From assembly GCA_015832175.1 (NCBI GenBank), contig WJXW01000007.1, positions 1,364,001 through 1,428,000 on the forward strand: a stretch of 64,000 bases of DNA. Direction: 5' to 3'. Position numbers and translations under genes: made by a program. The notes below the pieces were generated by a model, which saw only the letters and a program-made list of their open reading frames with translations, ran no database searches and was not told the DNA's origin. Shown here in pieces: positions 13,801-25,611 of this stretch (within the stretch, counting starts at the first letter, position 1; the number at the start of each line of letters is the position of its first letter). Source of the DNA: Paraphaeosphaeria minitans. Taxonomy: Eukaryota; Ascomycota; Dothideomycetes; Pleosporales; Didymosphaeriaceae.

Positions 13801-14914
13801 ACACTGCCTGGGGAAAATAAACCTAGTAGATAGACTATTAAGAAGGGTAGATTACGCATAGGAGAACCTATCGCTAACCTATTTATTACCTACCCTACAG
13901 AACAAAACACTATAGAAGACTAAGTATAGTAGAGTAAACAGATCTATAAATGAGCCAAGCTTATCAGGCGTATATAAGACACATGTTACTAACATTTATA
14001 GAGCTATAAAAGTCCCTACTACTAGTGCTATAGTGTGCACGCTATACGTACTATACTTACTAGCTAGAGTATTAGTTAGTAGTAAACCTAAAATAAAAAA
14101 GTCTTACCTTATTACTAAAGTTTAGTAGTTTTAGTAAAGGGACACCTTTACTATTAAGTTTATTACTAGCTTAAGGCGTAAGAGAAGCACTTAAAGTAGT
14201 AGTAAAGCGTAAGTATAGCGCCTTAATAAAATAGAAGTCTAAGGTATAATAGTAAATTATACATCCTAGATAAATTAGTAATTAGGTAAGAGATTTTATT
14301 CTAGCACTATAACACGTATATAGTAAGCCACTTTAGCGCACATAGAACGCTTAAGGCTATTAAGAGGACCTACTATTAGTCTCTTATAGGTTAAGATGTT
14401 TAGAAGTATATAAGGACTTATACTATTTGCTAAAGAAGTAAGGCTCTAAGGTATAGTAAGTATAGCTAGCTATTACCTCTTCTAACGCTAAAGGATATCT
14501 TTAAGGAAGTCTTACTAGACTTTATAACTAGATTCTTACTAGTAAAGAATTAAGGCAGCTGCGCTTTTAATACAATTCTTATAATTATATACCACTTCTC
14601 TAAGATGGCTATCTATATTCCTACACAGAAAATATAGGATATAAAGGAATTTACAGAGGCCTACTTCTAAGAGGTTATCTTAAAGTTTAGTATTTAGAAA
14701 GGTATTATATCTAATAGGGGCTCTACCTTTACCTTTACTTTTTGGGCAGAAATATACTACTAACTATAGGTAAAGCGTAGGCTTAGCACTGCTTTCTACC
14801 CTTAAATAGATAGGTAAATAGAGCGCTAGAACTAGACACTTAAATAATACCTTTATATATTTATTATACCTCTATAAACAAACTAGGTTAAACTACTTCT
14901 AATAACTTAATTTA
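10850..14914 (+). pseudogene. R1 gag-pol (first part), RIP-broken
   Basis: Gag lies at about 10,900-11,900 and ends in a CCHC-type zinc knuckle starting CYKCYKTSHY at 11803, with the last cysteine decayed to tyrosine. Reverse transcriptase lies at about 12,690-13,380, with the catalytic motif read as YLDNILIY at about 13043 (ancestral YLDD). RNase H follows, then the integrase zinc region (about 14,330-14,460) and catalytic core to 14914, where Copia1 interrupts. All frames carry many TAA/TAG stops. Domain order protease-RT-RNaseH-integrase is the Ty3/gypsy order. Confidence 0.8.
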
Positions 14915-15109
14915 TGTTGTGGTAAAAAGGGCTTAAACTATCACAGGATATTTAGGAGCAGAGTTATAAAGAATACAAATAGCTAATTGTAGGAAAGAAT
15001 GCCAAAAGGGCAGACTATATACAAAAGAAATAAGCCTCTTAGCAAGAATCCTGTAATATGAATTAGTGGATCCAGAAAGAATCACAGAAGTGAGTGTTTT
15101 ACTTTAACA
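14915..15109 (-). repeat. 3' LTR of Copia1
   Basis: 195 bp, TGTTGTGGTAAAAAGGG to ACTTTAACA, with canonical TG...CA ends. Followed by CACCCCCTAGG, the complement of a G-rich polypurine tract. Confidence 0.93.
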
Positions 15110-15330
15110 CACCCCCTAGGTAATCGCTTAAAGTGGATTACCTATTCTAAGAAGTAATTTTTAATTGTCTAAATCCCTCTTAACGATCTTTAAAAAACCA
15201 TCTAAAGGCTATTTAAAGATTAAAAAACTATTAAGAATTATTCTTCTAAATCTCCTTATCTTAAGAACAGCGATTCTATCACTCCCTATTTATTATAATA
15301 GTAAAACAATCGCTGTTTATCTTTTAAATT
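15110..15330. other. Hairpin-forming segments beside Copia1 3' LTR
   Basis: Two inverted repeats: TAGGTAATC pairing with GGATTACCTA at about 15117-15144, and AACAGCGATT (15266-15275) pairing with AATCGCTGTT (15308-15317). Copia2 keeps the first as TAGGTGATC/GGATCACCTA and the second with RIP-type mismatches. They may fold near the 3' end of the element RNA. Confidence 0.5.
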
Positions 15331-15380
15331 ACAAATCCTATTATAAATCGTGTCTAGAATCTCTTCTTCTAGTAGGTTAG
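15165..15380 (+). other. Intact 71-codon ORF near Copia1 3' LTR
   Basis: Runs from ATG 15165 to TAG 15378-15380. It is leucine/lysine-rich, and the same frame is open in Copia2 (about 25,690-25,885) without the ATG. This may be a real small frame of the element or an artefact of AT-rich sequence; I recognise no domain. Confidence 0.25.
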
Positions 15381-15783
15381 GAGCTTATAAGCGTGGCATA
15401 AAGGCCTAAAGCGTAAACACTTTTATTCTACTACTCTTTTTGCTTACTTCCTATTAACTATAAAGTAATTTCCCCGCTTTTACTAGCTAGTAAGTACAAT
15501 AGGCAGGCGCGTTTTAATTAGGAAGGAGTAGTAGTAAGAGAAATAAGTAGTAAAGAAGGAGCGCATTTAGCGCTTAATAATTAAATAGGCAGTAGAGTAT
15601 ATAAGCCCTTTACTAGCGCTTAATCTTCTCTCTTTAATCTTTTACTTTTAACGCTTTAACTTTCTATCTAATTTAAGCCTACTAGTTTAAGCCTTTAAAT
15701 TCTACTACCTTATAGTAAGTTCTCTTCTTCTAATTATTACCTTACGCTCTTTCTATTGTTTAGAGCTTTACTAACTCTTCTAA

Positions 15784-16800
15784 ATATCTAATAACCTAGC
15801 TAAAGCACGCGTAGTAAAGACTATAAAAGCTACTAAATAAAGCTTCTAATTCTTCTACTAAAATCTTTCTACTTCTCCTACTTTACTAGCTCCTTCTACC
15901 CTAGCTCTAGGCCTCTAGTAATCGCTTAGTGCTTTTAGATAAGTAAGCTACTTAGGCTGCTTAAAGGGAGCTTTAGTAGGAAAAAGTAATAGACGCTGCT
16001 ATAATAACGCTTTAAGTTTAGGTAGGCACTACTATACCTACTTTACTTACTTTTACACTACTATATATAAAATTGTCCTATTACTTTAGCTAATTTTACT
16101 AATTATTTCTATAGCTAGCTGTATATTTAGACTCTAGCTATAGATTCTATCTGCTATTAACTATTAGAGGGTGCTAATATAAGCTTTTATTTTAAGATTT
16201 TTTCTAGGTTTAGCTAATACTTTTTATAGGAGAGGCTAATTACTAAGCTGTGTAAGAGGGTTAAAGTAGCCTTATAAGTTTCTTCTCTTACTAGTAGTTA
16301 GGAGGAGTAAGCTTAGTATATAGCTACTATTCTACTTCCTTCTTTATAGCTAATCCTTAGTAGAGGATAGGGTAATTACCCTTCTACTTTGCCTATTAAA
16401 GAGTAGCGCAGTTACAGCTAATATACTAATTAAAATAACTAGATAAGTAGCCTATTAGCTCTAAAGTAGGGTAGAGGCTAGATAAGTGCTTCTCCTCCTA
16501 CTAATTAAAAAAGAGGAGGCTAGGATAAGGAATTACCTATTACTAATTAAAAGAGGGGAGGCTAGGGTAAGCTATTACCTACTACTAATTAAAGGAGAGG
16601 TAGAGGAGGTAGATAGGGTAAGGAATTACCTACTATAAAGAGGAGGAGAGGAGGAGGATAGGGAGAATCTCTTACTACTAATTATAGGGGAGATTCTCGC
16701 ACCCCTACAATTAAGTAGAGGAGGAAGAGGGTCTATAAACTTATAGATAAGCTTTTTAATCTTCTTTTCCTCTAATTCCTATTTCTCTTCTAATCTTTTC
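15784..16800 (+). pseudogene. Decayed antisense ORF of Copia1 with in-frame 48-bp repeats
   Basis: Opposite to pol. The matching Copia2 frame starts ATG at 26286; here the start reads ATA. The frame is readable for roughly 320 codons with TAA/TAG stops only. Its order is a Lys/Ala N-terminus (NNLAKA), a serine/leucine/proline region, a hydrophobic segment (LILLIISIASCIFRL) that could be membrane-inserted, then 16-residue repeats of the type YYLLLIKRGEARVS. The DNA repeats are 48 bp, so copy-number changes keep the frame. Family unknown. Confidence 0.5.
16490..16740. repeat. 48-bp minisatellite in Copia1 3' region
   Basis: About three units built around TACTAATTAAA-GAGGAGGCTAGG-GTAAG, plus a degenerate part. 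Copia2 has one unit fewer at about 26,990-27,110. The unit length is a multiple of three and stays in frame with the plus-strand ORF. Confidence 0.7.
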
Positions 16801-16899
16801 TTTCTTTTCTTTTTCTTTCTTTGTTTCTTAGCTCTAAATTAATAATTCTAGGTAGTTAATAGATTAATTCTCTACTTACCTACTCTTATTCTATAATTA

Positions 16900-19800
16900 T
16901 TATACTTATATCTTACAGATTTAATAGCCTTTTAAATCTATTAAACTACTAATAAGTAAGAGCCTTTGTGAGGCTATCTACTAGCATTTTACTAGTTAGA
17001 AGATATTCTACTTAAAACAATCCTTTTATATACTCTTACCGCAACTACATGTTCTAAATATCTATATAGCGTAGTTAAGTAGTGATTCTTTCGTTCTTTC
17101 TAATTACTAAACAAATAGTTTAAAGATTATTATAATAGACCTTCTATAAAGGTCCTAGATCTAGAGTAAGCTTAGTAAAGAATCTCTTAATTGCTATAGC
17201 TTCTTTGCTTATATATTTAAGCGCTAGAAGCTCTACTTCTATTATTAAAGTGGTAATTATATTCTATTAAGCTACTTTCTATAGGATAGCTCCTCTAAAT
17301 AATAGGATAATATATCTATAGGAAGATCGCCGTAATATTAGATTATTAGCAAAAGAGGCATCTCTATATATTAGTAGATTAGGTCTATTATAGCCACTAA
17401 AGACTATAGCCTACTATCTAGTTTAATAGAGGTAAAGGATTATATAGTTAATAGTAGTAAAGTGTTCTTTGCTTAGATTGATTAGAAAGTGTAATAGCTT
17501 TAACACTGTAAAGGCTATATCTAGATGTAGTATAATTACTATATAGAGAGCTAATCCTACCTCTTTTTAAAAGAGCTTTATTTCTTAAGAAGTAGCTTCT
17601 CCTGTGCTTAGAACAAGATCTTCTACTAATAGAGGTATAGGAGGAAAGCTCCTAGAGTTTAAAAGGTTAAATTTTTTCGTAATTTTATTAATATAGGTAT
17701 TATAGACTAGAGAACTTAATCTTACTTCTCTGTCCCTAATTACTTAAACACCTAGGAACCACTCTACTAGTCCTTTTAATTTAATCTCGTATTTATTTGC
17801 GATCTTCTTCTAACAATCTAGGACTTCTTTCTCTTTACTCTTGTAATAGAGAAGAAGAATATTATTAATATAAAATAGAATAATAATACTTTAATTACTA
17901 TTAAAGAAAAGGCATAGCTCTTCTAGCAAAGCTAAGAGTCTATAAGATTAAAGTAATCCTATAAATTCCTTATACTAAAGAAGTAGTAAATCTCTTAAGC
18001 TATATAAAGCTTAATTTAATCTTACACACTTATCTAGCTTTTTAAAACTATTAGGTAATTTATAAGTTACTAGATTAGTGGCTGTAATAAGAGTATTTAG
18101 AAACGCTCCTACTATATTAAATTTATAAAATTTCTAGATTAAATTCTGCTGCTAGAGCTACAGCTAATTAAAAAAATCTTACTGCTAGGGTAGCAGTATA
18201 AGTAGAGTAGAGAGTATTCTTTTTCTAAAGATCTCCTCTTATAATAATTTAAGCTTTACACTTTTTAAAGTATCTATTTTATTTAAACTTATAGGTAAAG
18301 ACCTACTTTAAAGGAAGTAGTCGCTCTAACACCTCTAATTATTTAATCTCTATCTAGGTACCTTTATCTTACAAAGTCGAGATCTCCTTATAAGTGGCAA
18401 GAAGGAATAGCTTCCTATATAGATAATTATAAAGGTGTTTCTATAGGGTTAGCTCTAATATAAGCTCGTCTCTGTGAGTCTAAGCTGCATAAGACGCTCT
18501 AGGCGCCTTTCTAAGTATAGAAGTAAATACTATTATATTTAGTGTAATATATTCTTCTTACTTAGACTAGGCCTCTACTACTCCTAGTATAAACGTGTAC
18601 TCTAATATTATATTAAGATTACTTAAAAGATAATTAGCAATTAGTGTATAAGCACCTAGCTTCTACCTACCCTCTAGCTAATTGTCCTAATTATTTTACT
18701 TCCTTAATCTTTATAATAGTAGATAGTAATTTATTAGTTAGTTAATTTCTAGTGCTTTATTATAATTTCGCCTACTTATTCTACTTACCTCTAGATAGAT
18801 CTACCTTCGCCTTTAGTGCGGTAGTAAGTTATCTATCTTATCTAGCGTAATTAAGTTATCTGCGCTAGGTTAATTAGTAATCTAATTAGTTTCTACTAAT
18901 AAATAGGGTATTAAATCCCTAGATTCTAGTAGGCTAGCTCTCTTAGTAGTGTTCTAGTGGCTGCTAGATATTTCTTAATCGCTTAATAGATTACCCCTAA
19001 GATTACCTAGCTCTAGTGTCTAATTAGGGGTTATAAGTCCTATACTTCTTTTCCTACTTAAGTAAATTCTTAGCTACTAGCTAGCTAAGCCTACAGCTCA
19101 CTTAGTAGTAGGTACTTTAGGTTCCTAATTTCTTAGCTAGCCTACTTTGCTTTTAATTACTTAAGAGTTACCTATAGGTCTAGTAGTAGTTCTTGTATAC
19201 TTGTTTATTTTAGAAAAAATATTAAGTGCGTCTTTATACGCTTCTCCTAGATTGTTTAGCTCTCTTTTTTAGAGGCTTTCTACTATTTTCAATACTTCTA
19301 TTTTTAGAATAGATTATTTCTCTAATCCTTTATAGAAGAAGGACTTATTAAACCTTACATTTTATATAGTAATTACCTAATTAAGCTAGGGAATCTATAT
19401 TTAGTAGATATTAGAAGCTTTATAGCCTACTAGGTATCTAATATAGCCCCTAGAATTTACTTTAAATCCTCTTCTATCTTGCCTAGCTACACGCTCCTAA
19501 TCCAAAAGGTAAGCTTAGTAGCTATAGGTGTAGATAGCACTCTAGTTTAGATAAAGATTAGCTGTCCTATATTATGTTTTTACTAGTTTAAAATAACAAA
19601 AATATTGTCTAAACTAAGTATCTAACGTTTTATTAGGTGATTAATAGCCTAATACTAGGCCTCGAATTATTTCTTAGAGCTAGTATACTAGTTATATAAT
19701 CTTAGGCTAGAGATTTAATAGCAGATTTACACTTATTTATATTTTAATTGCTTTTGTTATAAGCTCTTAGCCTACTCTTTCTGCAGCGCTATTAGGCTTA

Positions 19801-22066
19801 TGCGTATAAGGCGGTAGTCTGCTAATTGTTATCCCTTCCTAATTAGCCTAAAATTTGTACTAGGATTTCCCTCTCTATAGAAGTGTTACTGTATTATTAT
19901 TTTAGTAGATTTTTAGAATTTAAAGCTCGTATTTTGTATTAATAAGAGCTAAGAAATCCTACTACACTTTTATTATCTTAAAAAGCGTCTTTGTTTTAAA
20001 ATTAAAAATATAAGGTTTCTTACTAAAATCTTCTTTAATTAGCAAAACCTAGTTTTCTCTATTTTAAGTAGTGGGCATATTAAATAAATCCTAGGATAAT
20101 AAGTAAAATAGCCTAGGTAATTATTCTCTAGGTCTCTTAGAGATTACCTAGATTATATATATAGTAGTATAGTGCTCGCAATCCTTTTTTAATATTCTAG
20201 TAATCTTTACACCTTAGACTGCAGTTACTAGAGCTTATAGAACTCTACTTCCTATATGCCCTACTTAAAGGTGCTAGAGGTCCTTAGAATTTAATCTCTT
20301 AATATTAACCTAGGATAATCCTTTAGTAGTCATACTTATAATAATTAGACAAGAGTAGATTAGCTTATATTATAGAAAAGTAAGGTTATACTTACATTTT
20401 AGGTCTGCTAAGACAACACTTTATTCTAGGCTTTTAATTCTAAGAGTGTAATCTAAACTAAGGTATTAAACTTTTACTTTCTTTAAAAGAGCTTCTAATA
20501 TAATATTTATATAAAAGCCTTTTACTACTCTTACTCCTTAGAGTAGTAGATCTTCTATAAATCTTTTATTTTTCCTATATAAAGCGTTCTTAATTAGTCT
20601 ATTACTAATTCCTAAGATTAGGAGGCTTTGTGTATCTACCTCTACACTCTTATTTAATAATTAAAACGTCCTAGGAATAAGTCTTTTATAATTATTAACT
20701 AGGTGAACTACTATAGCACTGTCTAGTATTATACATTCTAACAGAGGATAAGTGTTAGAATATAGAGTAGAGTAGACACCTAATGCTCTATTGTCTATAG
20801 GTAGATTAAATAGGTTTAGTAGAGCAGTAGTAATACTACTAGAATACTTAATAGTCCTAGTAGAGGATTATTTCTTATTCTATCCTGCCTTTATAATCAC
20901 ATTACAAAGGTTTAACCACTTAGGCTACTTAAGTTAATTAAGAATCTCTAATTTTTCTTTATTAGTGAGTTTAAATTATAATGTTCTATCCTAGGGTAAT
21001 CTAGCTATTGTGGTTTAAAGTCTTTAGCACTCTATGAGTTTCCACCTATAAGTATAGGGCTTATAGGAATAGTTTAGTTATTTCTTTGTCTAATTAGACG
21101 AACTAGAACTATTAGAGTTAGTAGATTATCTTAATAATCTATTAAAAGTAGCGAATACCCTACTTATTTTATTAGAACTAGATTAGATTAAATGCTTCTA
21201 GATAAGCGCTAAAAATATCTTCCCTAGATTGTCTAGCGTGATTTAATTCCATCCTAGCGTCTTATCCTAGATTAGCTATTAGTTTATTAATTAGGCCTAA
21301 TTTAGTGCTATACGCGTGGCGATTATATTTAGGAAATCTTAAGTAGTAAGTAGTCTACTAATTTCGCTAATTAAGTAGGTCTTTGCTTTTTAATAGAGGA
21401 GCTATTACTCTTTAAACTAGGTCTTAGGACTTTATTTTACCTACTTAGCCTTTTTAAGATAAGCGCAGTATAAAGCTTAAACATTATTCTATATAGCTCT
21501 TTTACTTAGTGCAAGATCTTCCTTTAAGTGTTAAATTAGGGACTAAAGCGTTGTATAGCGTGTATTAACTAGAGTAATTATAGTAGGAGTAAGTAGATTA
21601 GGTGATACTATAGCGTTTACCTAAGTCTATAGGTTCTATATCTTAGTATAGTCTGCTTGCCAGTCTAAAACTGCTACTTTATATTCTACTATTTATAAAG
21701 GAAAGCTCTCTTTATCTATTTTATACTTAGTAAGCTCTGCGTTGTATAATTAAATACTTACTATAGAGGCTGTATCTGCAATTAGTAATAGTTTCTGTAG
21801 AAGTAGAGATTATTCTAGCTTTACGTAATTAATTGCTAGAGCGTTAATTACCTCTAGATTAATTTAGTTCTAGATTCCTTTTAAGTTTACTTAGAATTAA
21901 AGCTAGATAAACTAGTAGGGCTAGTTAGCGCGATTAACGAGCTATACTTCTACTATTTTAACAATTTTTGTAATTAGAAATAGGGGGGTTATATTGTAGA
22001 GAGGTTCTAAATAGAGTGTTGTATAATAATTCGAGCGTTGCTAAGTAGGTAGGGAGAATTATTCTA
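16900..22066 (-). pseudogene. Copia1 gag-pol, RIP-broken
   Basis: Minus strand, right to left: gag (about 21,000-22,050), GAG-pre-integrase with LGHIGSR-like HHCC residues at about 20,140-20,300, integrase core (about 19,300-20,100), reverse transcriptase (about 17,450-18,450) with FYINNILLLY at about 17,856-17,880, from ancestral YVDD, and copia-type RNase H with DASFANN at about 17,350 and VEYLLTSKMLVD near 16,980. Dense TAA/TAG stops. Order PR-IN-RT-RH is diagnostic of Ty1/copia. Confidence 0.82.
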
Positions 22067-22076
22067 CGTTCTAAGC

Positions 22077-22090
22077 GCTGGGCTTATAAC
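22077..22090 (-). promoter_or_regulatory. Primer-binding site of Copia1: initiator tRNA-Met half molecule
   Basis: Directly inside the 5' (right) LTR, the plus strand reads GCTGGGCTTATAAC. This equals the anticodon stem-loop of eukaryotic initiator tRNA-Met (GCUGGGCUCAUAAC) except for one C to T in a CpA context, as RIP would make. Drosophila copia and several fungal copia elements prime from this internal half-tRNA. Copia2 has the same site at 39277-39290. Confidence 0.8.
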
Positions 22091-22285
22091 TGTTGTGGTA
22101 AAAAGGGCTTAAACTATTATAGGATATTTAGGAGCAGAGTTGTAAAGAATACAAATAGCTAATTATAGGAAAGGATGCTAAAAGGGTAGACTATATATAA
22201 AAGAAACGAGCCTCTTGGCAAGAATCCTGTGATATAAATTAGTGGATCCAGAAAGAATCACAAAAGTGAGTATTTTACTTTAATA
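22091..22285 (-). repeat. 5' LTR of Copia1
   Basis: 195 bp, same ends as 14915-15109 except a final AATA (ancestral AACA). Several RIP-type transitions separate the two LTRs. Confidence 0.93.
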
Positions 22286-22290
22286 ATTTA

Positions 22291-22980
22291 TATACAACAA
22301 CTCTATCTATAATTTAATAAAAACAATGCCTTTCTATATAGTATATAGTAAGTACCCTATTCTTACTACGCCTCTTGTGGATAGTAGGCTAGAGGGGGAG
22401 CTACTAGATATAGTTAAGAGAATAAAATATGTATATAGTGTACGCGTATTACTTATAGAGCACTTATACTTAGTATAGAAGTATTAGTACTAGTACTATA
22501 ATAAGAAGTATAAGTAAGAGTTATTCTAGAGAGGCGACTTAGTCCTACTTAGCATAAAGAATATATATATGCCTTAATAACTAAGTAAGAAGCTATTAGG
22601 AAAATTTATTAGGCCCTTCTAAATATAGGATATAGTTAGAACGTAGGTATATAACCTACTCCGTCTACTATACTATCGCATTTATAACGTGTTCCACATT
22701 TCCCTTTTTAAATAATAGAAACTAAAGCTAAGAGTAGAAAATATTAACACCTAGCTACTAGAGGTCACACCTAAAAGAGGAGAAGTCTAGGAAGTAGAAG
22801 AAATCCTAGCTAAGTAAATAAGAAAGGGGTAAAAGCAATACCTACTCTACTAGAAAGGCTATAATAAGACTTAGGATACCTAGATTCTAGAGTTAGACTT
22901 TAAAGATATAGATAATCTAGTCTAAACCTTTAAAAGGAAAAGAGCTACATATATAAAAAAGAGATAAAGAATATAATAAA
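22291..22980 (+). pseudogene. R1 pol (second part): integrase C-terminus and chromodomain
   Basis: The frame resumes directly after the TSD of Copia1 with an integrase C-terminal segment and PFYIVYSKYP. A chromodomain follows at about 22,790-22,930, with EVEEIL, YNKTQDT and LELDFKD recognisable. The chromodomain makes R a chromovirus, whose integration is expected to be guided to modified histones. Confidence 0.75.
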
Positions 22981-23049
22981 AGTATATAGAACGTAGATAT
23001 AATGTATATTATTATAGAGCACTATAGCTTATAGAGCACTTATAGCTTA

Positions 23050-24200
23050 TTTAGGAGTATTTACTTAAGGCCTATAGGCTAGCTTCTAAGAAGTAATCTA
23101 ACTAAACTGTACACTGCCTACACTCTTACTACTTATTATTCTTATTATTTTTACTATTCTTACTATTCTTATCTATTACACCTCTAATAGTAACCTTCTC
23201 TCTACTCTCTTTATTACTGTTATCTAAGTTGCTTTTATTACAGCGAGGAGTAAACGCTAGATTAACCTAAAATAAGTTATTAGTATATATTTTAAGTGCA
23301 GAAAAGGTGCGAACTTACTATCTACTATATAAAGGGAATAACCGCCTTAAGAGTATTAGTAATCTAACGCTATTCTACTAGGATTAAGCCTAGATACTAA
23401 GGGCTAGTAGTAGGCACTTAGGTTACTACACCTATAGGTGTATTAATATAAGCTATAATACACTAGTAGTTAGCTAGCTCTAAGTTAAATTACTTTTAGT
23501 AATAAGCTAGCTTTAGACCTACTACCTTTATACACTTATCTATTTTATACCACCCGCCTAGGGTCTTTATAACTATAATATAGTAGTAGTTACAAAGGGC
23601 GTATAGGCAATTAAGGTGCCTATTTATCGCCTTTAGCACCTATAAGTATTAGCTAAAGTGCATATATAACGTATAACTCTAGATATACTAAGTTATAGCC
23701 TCTGTAATTACTCTTAACGTAATAGTTATAGCGCTTATTATTATCTTTTATATAGTTCTTAGAAAGCTTTACTAAGTTCTACGCACAGCGTATATAAGTT
23801 ATAAGCACTATATTATAGTCTATACGCTTAGTATCTCCGCTAAACGCAAAGGTGGTGGTATTATAGAGATTAGACTTCTTAATATATTTAGGCACTAGGT
23901 AGTATAGTATCTTAGATAATTAAGAAGGTTATTTAAAGATTAAACGCTTTATCTACGCTAAGAATATGTTATTTATATATTATATAGGTAGAGAGCATAT
24001 AAAGATTAAAATAATGTTAAGACTATATAGCCCTACTACTTTATATTATAGAAGGCTATAGTAAACAGAAGGCGTAAGAGCTTTATAATAAATAATACGC
24101 GCAATACGTTTACAACGCGCGCTATTTACTTATAACATGCTATTATTACGCACGTAATGCGCACCCCTATAGACAGTCTTTTCCTTTTCTATAAGGTAAG
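23050..24200 (-). pseudogene. Decayed antisense ORF of R1
   Basis: Opposite to gag-pol between chromodomain and 3' LTR. It is the counterpart of 56,900-57,862 in R2. The cysteine cluster (about 23,680-23,740) is read with Cys codons decayed to Tyr (KRYNYYVKSNYRGYN here; R2 keeps KRCN). Function unknown. Confidence 0.45.
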
Positions 24201-24241
24201 GTTTTTATTAAGGCTATAGTATACTGTAGAGGACTATAGCT

Positions 24242-24255
24242 AGAGGGGGAGGTTC
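24242..24255 (+). other. Polypurine tract of R1
   Basis: AGAGGGGGAGGTTC immediately before the 3' LTR, the expected plus-strand priming site. R2 carries the complement at 56639-56652. Confidence 0.75.
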
Positions 24256-24471
24256 TGTAACAGGTAGATTATAATATTATTGTAGTGTTGTGGTATCTAG
24301 CGCTAAGGCCTTATAGAGGGCCTATACGCTAAATAAGCTAGTTACATAAAACCTATACTACGCGCTAACTCTACATTAGATAAGTATTATTCTATTAATA
24401 TTACTAGAGTTATCCTTTAACTATCCTTCCTAGTGTAAAGTAAGTACTATTACCTATAACTAAACCTTACA
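24256..24471 (+). repeat. 3' LTR of R1
   Basis: 216 bp, TGTAACAGG to ACCTTACA. It differs from the 5' LTR mainly by C/T and G/A transitions. Confidence 0.93.
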
Positions 24472-25416
24472 GTTTTTCTATAGTGCTGTTAGTATTCTAA
24501 TTACTTATATCTCTTTATATTTAACGTATATACTGTGTTTATTTCTCTAGCATTCTATATATTTATATATGTAAGTTATTATAGCTTCTCTAATTCCTTT
24601 AAAGGTGTAATTTATTTAGATGAGTTTTATTATTTTTATAATAGCTAGGTGTCTGTATATAGGGTTATTGTGATATTATTAGATAATCAGAGTCTATAGA
24701 TGTTCTAGAATTTCTTAGTTAATTACTAAAAGTTAATTTAGTCCTACTATTAGTTCTAGAGATCTATCTTTAGCTTTGCGAAGGATTATATAGAAGGTTT
24801 TTACTTTTTCTCCTACTAGATTACTTTATTAGCTAAGAGCGTCTGCTCTGCCTTTTGTTTTCCTAGCTATATAGATAATTTTAAACTTATACTACCTAGT
24901 AGTCTATAACCATCTTTGTTGTTATAGCGTAAGTTCTTTTGTTATAATTGAACCTTAGAAGGTTCTTAGAATCTATATAGATTTCTAGCGTTAAGTAACT
25001 AAGCGCGTAGATTCTCTAGTGCTTTAAGGCTTTAATAATAGCGTAGAGCTCTTTATTATATACGTTGTATTGTGTTTTGGCGTTATTAAATTTGCATAAG
25101 TAATAGGTCATTAGGTGCCATTTACTATTACATTTTTATTTAGTGTAGGCGCCTAGCGTAAGATCGCTAGCGTCTATATTAAATTATAGTGGTTTATTAC
25201 TTCTAAAATAAATAAGAATAGGTTTCATAATATATGCTATTTTAAGGAGTTAGAATAACATTCTACACTTATTTATTTATTTAAAAGGTACATTCTTCTT
25301 TATAAAATTTATTAAAGGTATCGTAACCTTTACGTAATTATAGATAAATTGTTAGTTAAATTCACAAAATCCTAAGAATTCTTAGATGTTCTTAGCTATC
25401 TTTAGTATTAGCCAGT
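24472..25416 (-). pseudogene. G0 pol fragment: integrase N-terminus, RNase H, RT end
   Basis: Continues G0 directly after the R1 TSD. It aligns by eye with 50,399-51,330 of G1 and 33,463-34,400 of G3, and in translation runs from RT C-terminus through RNase H to the integrase zinc region. Ends at the Copia2 TSD. Confidence 0.75.
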
Positions 25417-25611
25417 TGTTGTGGTAAAAAGGGCTCGAACTATTACAGGATATTTAGGAGCAGAGTTGTAAAGAATACAAATAGCTAATTGTAGGAAAGG
25501 ATGCTAAAAGGGCAGACTATATATAAAAGAAATAAGCCTCTTAGTAAGAATCCCGTAATATGAATTAGTAGATCTAGAAAGAATTACAGAAGTAAGTGTT
25601 TTACTTTAACA
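25417..25611 (-). repeat. 3' LTR of Copia2
   Basis: 195 bp, TGTTGTGG to TTTAACA. Confidence 0.93.

Larger units (their letters stand above)
14915..22285 (-). mobile_element. Copia1: Ty1/copia retrotransposon
   Basis: 7,371 bp, 195-bp LTRs, TSD ATTTA (14910-14914 and 22286-22290). Pol is on the minus strand with integrase before RT, the copia order. A half-tRNA initiator-methionine primer site lies inside the right LTR, confirming minus orientation. It is nested in the integrase of R1. Confidence 0.95.
10573..24471 (+). mobile_element. R1: Ty3/gypsy chromovirus, interrupted by Copia1
   Basis: Bounded by 216-bp LTRs (10573-10788, 24256-24471) and the 5-bp TSD GTTTT (10568-10572 and 24472-24476). 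Own sequence is about 6.5 kb once Copia1 (14915-22285) is removed, matching R2 (6,524 bp). It encodes decayed gag, protease, RT, RNase H, integrase and chromodomain on the plus strand and a long decayed ORF on the minus strand near the 3' LTR. Confidence 0.93.

Noticed and set aside
16490..16740. Possible CRISPR-like array (regular 48-bp units)
   Set aside because: Units are adjacent and similar along their whole length, with no unique spacers; eukaryotic context inside a retrotransposon. It is a minisatellite.
14915..24255. A second solo copia next to a solo R LTR
   Set aside because: The TSD ATTTA and resumption of R1 integrase after 22285 show one nested insertion, not independent fragments.
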